A stretch of DNA of 30,074 bases from Patescibacteria group bacterium UBA2023 (GTDB taxonomy: Bacteria > Patescibacteriota > Gracilibacteria > BD1-5 > UBA2023): NCBI GenBank assembly GCA_002335145.1, contig DDBV01000002.1, positions 1 to 30,074 of the forward strand, written 5' to 3'. The notes below the pieces were generated by a model, which had not been told where the DNA came from, did no database searches, and saw nothing but the letters and a program-made list of their open reading frames with translations. Both the position numbers and the translations under genes were made by a program. Below, piece after piece: positions 28,337-30,074 of the stretch. How positions within the stretch are numbered: the first letter of the stretch is position 1; each line of letters begins with the position of its first letter.

Positions 28337-28531
28337 ATGGGAATAGGAGATCACGCGCCGCCACCGCGAGCGAAGAAACCAATCACGAAGAAGCAACTCC
28401 AGGCTATCCAGGCTGGGTTCCTGCACTCGCAGGAAATCATTGCCATCGTGGAACAAAAGGAGGCAGAGGAGCGCGCGCGCGAACAAGCCCGGATCGATGC
28501 GGCAATGGATGAGGAATTTCCTCTCACGTAG
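28337..28531 (+). CDS. Small charged helical protein
   Basis: 64 residues, ATG 28337 to TAG 28529-28531. A proline-rich start (DHAPPPRAKKPITKKQ) leads into one long charged helix (EIIAIVEQKEAEERAREQAR). No membrane segment or cysteine. It lies 43 bases after the FISUMP-like gene and 80 before the HTH gene. No family recognised; a longer frame to 28064 overlaps the preceding gene and is discarded. Confidence 0.6.
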   Translation: MGIGDHAPPPRAKKPITKKQLQAIQAGFLHSQEIIAIVEQKEAEERAREQARIDAAMDEEFPLT

Positions 28532-28562
28532 CTATTTTCGCGTGTGTGCCGATCCGGGGCCA

Positions 28563-28590
28563 TTGCTTTTTTGCTCGGAATCGATACAAT
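28563..28590 (+). promoter_or_regulatory. Promoter of the HTH protein and pyrH
   Basis: TTGCTT (28563-28568), 16-base spacer, TACAAT (28585-28590), 21 bases before the ATG at 28612. Confidence 0.6.
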
Positions 28591-28611
28591 GCCGCCGATT
28601 AAATTCCCGCC

Positions 28612-29163
28612 ATGTATACGATCTCACGCCTCGAAGGAGCCGAGCTTCTCTCCGTGTCGACCCGTACTATCGACCGGTACGTACGTCTTGGGAAAATCCG
28701 CATGAAAAAGATCGGGAAGAATATTCAGCTCCATCAAGATGATGTAGAACGACTCCGCAGAGGAGGGATTCAGGAGGAGGTGACGATCGTCCCGAAGCCA
28801 CGCAGCGATGATGGATTCCGGACGCGACCTATCGAGTCTGGGGGGCTCGATTACAAAACCCTCTACGAAGAGGCAAAGGACGAGCTCGAACGCAAAGATG
28901 CTTCTGTCCGGGAACTCGCCTACGCTCTCGGGAAGATCGAAGCCGATCTCAAGAACTCGATTTCTCTCGCCGAGCACAAGAAAACCGCTTTCTTACTCGA
29001 ATCGTCCCGTTCGCGCAGCGAAGAGGCGGCAAACCAGGCAAGAAAAGAATTATCCGCACTCGAAACGACACTCGCCACGAATCGCACCATCAATACTTCA
29101 CTCGTGGTCGTGACCGTAATCACGGCCCTCGCGGCCGGGCTCGTCTGGTTCGTATCGATTTAA
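28612..29163 (+). CDS. HTH domain protein with coiled coil and C-terminal membrane anchor
   Basis: 183 residues, ATG 28612 to TAA 29161-29163. The N-terminus is an excisionase/MerR-like helix-turn-helix (AELLSVSTRTIDRYVRLGKI then MKKIGKNIQLHQDDVERL, residues 10-49). A charged linker leads to a coiled coil (about 83-150) and a hydrophobic helix at the end (SLVVVTVITALAAGLVWFV). DNA-binding and membrane anchoring in one small protein suggest a membrane-tethered regulator or a chromosome-to-membrane tether (inference). It has its own promoter and is followed 11 bases later by pyrH. No internal TGA. Confidence 0.85.
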   Translation: MYTISRLEGAELLSVSTRTIDRYVRLGKIRMKKIGKNIQLHQDDVERLRRGGIQEEVTIVPKPRSDDGFRTRPIESGGLDYKTLYEEAKDELERKDASVRELAYALGKIEADLKNSISLAEHKKTAFLLESSRSRSEEAANQARKELSALETTLATNRTINTSLVVVTVITALAAGLVWFVSI

Positions 29164-29174
29164 CCCTCCTTCTC

Positions 29175-29903
29175 GTGGACCATCAATCAACCCTCTCAAC
29201 CTTCCGTTCGTACCGACGTATCCTGCTCAAACTCTCGGGCGAAGCACTCCAGTGAGACGGCGACTACGGGATCGATGTCGTCTTCCTCCAAAAACTCGCC
29301 GAGAAGATCATTGCGCTCCGGAAACGGGACATGCAAATCGTGATCGTTATCGGAGGAGGAAACATCTTCCGCGGTGTCTCCGGTGCCGCCAAGGGGCTCG
29401 ACCGGTCGAGTGCTGATACCATGGGCATGCTCGCTACTGTCATGAACGGTATCGCCCTTGGGGATGCTATCGAGAAGCTCGGACAGCCCGTCCGAATCGC
29501 TTCGGCAATCGAAATGCCAAAAGTCGCGGAGCAGTTCATTCGACGGCGCGCTCTCAAACATCTCTCGCTGGGACGTATCGTGATCGCGGTCGCCGGAACC
29601 GGAAACCCCTATTTTACAACAGACTCTGCCGCAGTCCTGCGCGCGCTCGAACTGCACTGCGACTGCGTGGTAAAAGGAACAAAAGTTGACGGAGTCTATG
29701 ATCAGGACCCCGCCAAACACCCCGATGCCGTCCGCTATGAGAGCATTTCGCTCGCGGATACGCTCGCGCAGAATCTCCGCGTGATGGACCAAAGCGCGAT
29801 CGCTCTCGCGAAGGATGAGAAACTCCCCATCTTCGTCTCAAACATCGACGACATTGATCGACTCGGTACCGAAGACATGATCGGCACCTGTGTCTACCCA
29901 TAG
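29175..29903 (+). CDS. pyrH: UMP kinase
   Basis: 242 residues, GTG 29175 to TAG 29901-29903. It converts UMP to UDP for nucleotide and sugar-nucleotide supply. The opening [21 protein letters not shown] matches the family once TGA at 29253-29255 is glycine, as does the later VIGGGNIFRG, TADTMGMLAT-like SADTMGMLATVMN, and VVKGTKVDGVYDQDP. Under the standard code the first third is lost. No ATG is available upstream of RRILLKLSG, so GTG is chosen; it lies 11 bases after the HTH gene. Length is normal. Confidence 0.94.
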
Positions 29904-29954
29904 TCCTTCGCTATCTTCCGGCATAGTTACTTTTTCCTCCTCACCCTCTCTCCT

Positions 29955-30074
29955 ATGCGAAATTTTTCCTGAATCTCTGTGGTAATCGGATGCTCGATCA
30001 TGCTTTCTTCCTGTTCGATTGGACCCAATAAGATCGACCTCGGCGATATTTCCGTCTCCGAAACCGGAATCTCC
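29955..30074 (+). CDS. Start of a probable lipoprotein (partial)
   Basis: 40 residues are visible from ATG 29955 before the window ends. One TGA (29970-29972) is glycine at residue 6. The opening MRNFSGISVVIGCSIMLSSC has a hydrophobic core and a lipobox-like LSSC, so the protein is likely cleaved before Cys20 and lipid-anchored outside the cytoplasm. The mature part begins SIGPNKIDLG. It lies 51 bases after pyrH. Function unknown because only the start is seen. Confidence 0.6.

Overview
The window is best read with UGA as a glycine codon (translation table 25). Under the standard code dnaE, lepA, atpA, pyrH, nadK, a DHFR-like gene and a sugar-phosphate transferase are cut by in-frame TGA. Each TGA whose family I recognise sits where the family has glycine, for example the GIPVGPGRGS motif of DnaE and the PGITG motif of sugar transferases. 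I count 35 internal TGA codons in 17 genes, and all 34 genes with a visible end stop at TAA or TAG. This code is known from Gracilibacteria (BD1-5) and Absconditabacteria (SR1) of the Candidate Phyla Radiation, so the source is very probably such a bacterium. By eye the GC content is a little above 50%, high for those groups as usually described. Hardly any gene has a Shine-Dalgarno sequence. Genes are tightly packed and no stretch over 300 bases lacks a gene.

Layout. 1-2734 (minus): lepA followed by two small unknown genes, the last with a proline-rich tandem repeat that runs off the window. 2939-3382 (plus): a small secreted protein. 3430-4624 (minus): a DsbA-like thiol protein and RNase HI. 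4736-9733 (minus): an F-type ATP synthase operon atpB-E-F-H-A-(unknown)-G with a clear promoter and terminator; atpD and atpC are absent and an unknown 184-residue protein sits between atpA and atpG. 9950-13903 (plus): dnaE. 13973-16025: an unknown gene and a DEAD-box RNA helicase diverging from overlapping promoters. 16061-18987: unknown genes, a DHFR/RibD-C-like protein and an RRM RNA-binding protein. 19224-23800 (plus): a membrane protein, a small unknown, ychF, nadK, an unknown, cysS and a 63-residue protein. 23797-24321 (minus): a LemA-like protein. 24384-28293 (plus): a polyprenyl sugar-phosphate transferase, then two secreted cysteine-containing proteins (one Kazal-like, one with a FISUMP/DUF1566-like domain). 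28337-30074 (plus): a small protein, a HTH-coiled-coil-membrane protein, pyrH, and the start of a lipoprotein.

Most genes are housekeeping: replication (dnaE), translation (lepA, cysS, ychF), RNA handling (helicase, RRM protein, RNase HI), energy coupling (ATP synthase) and nucleotide/cofactor supply (pyrH, nadK, DHFR-like). The accessory part concerns the cell surface: the glycan-initiating transferase, the two secreted proteins, the secreted 147-residue protein, the thiol protein and the lipoprotein. I saw no mobile element, CRISPR array, tRNA or rRNA.
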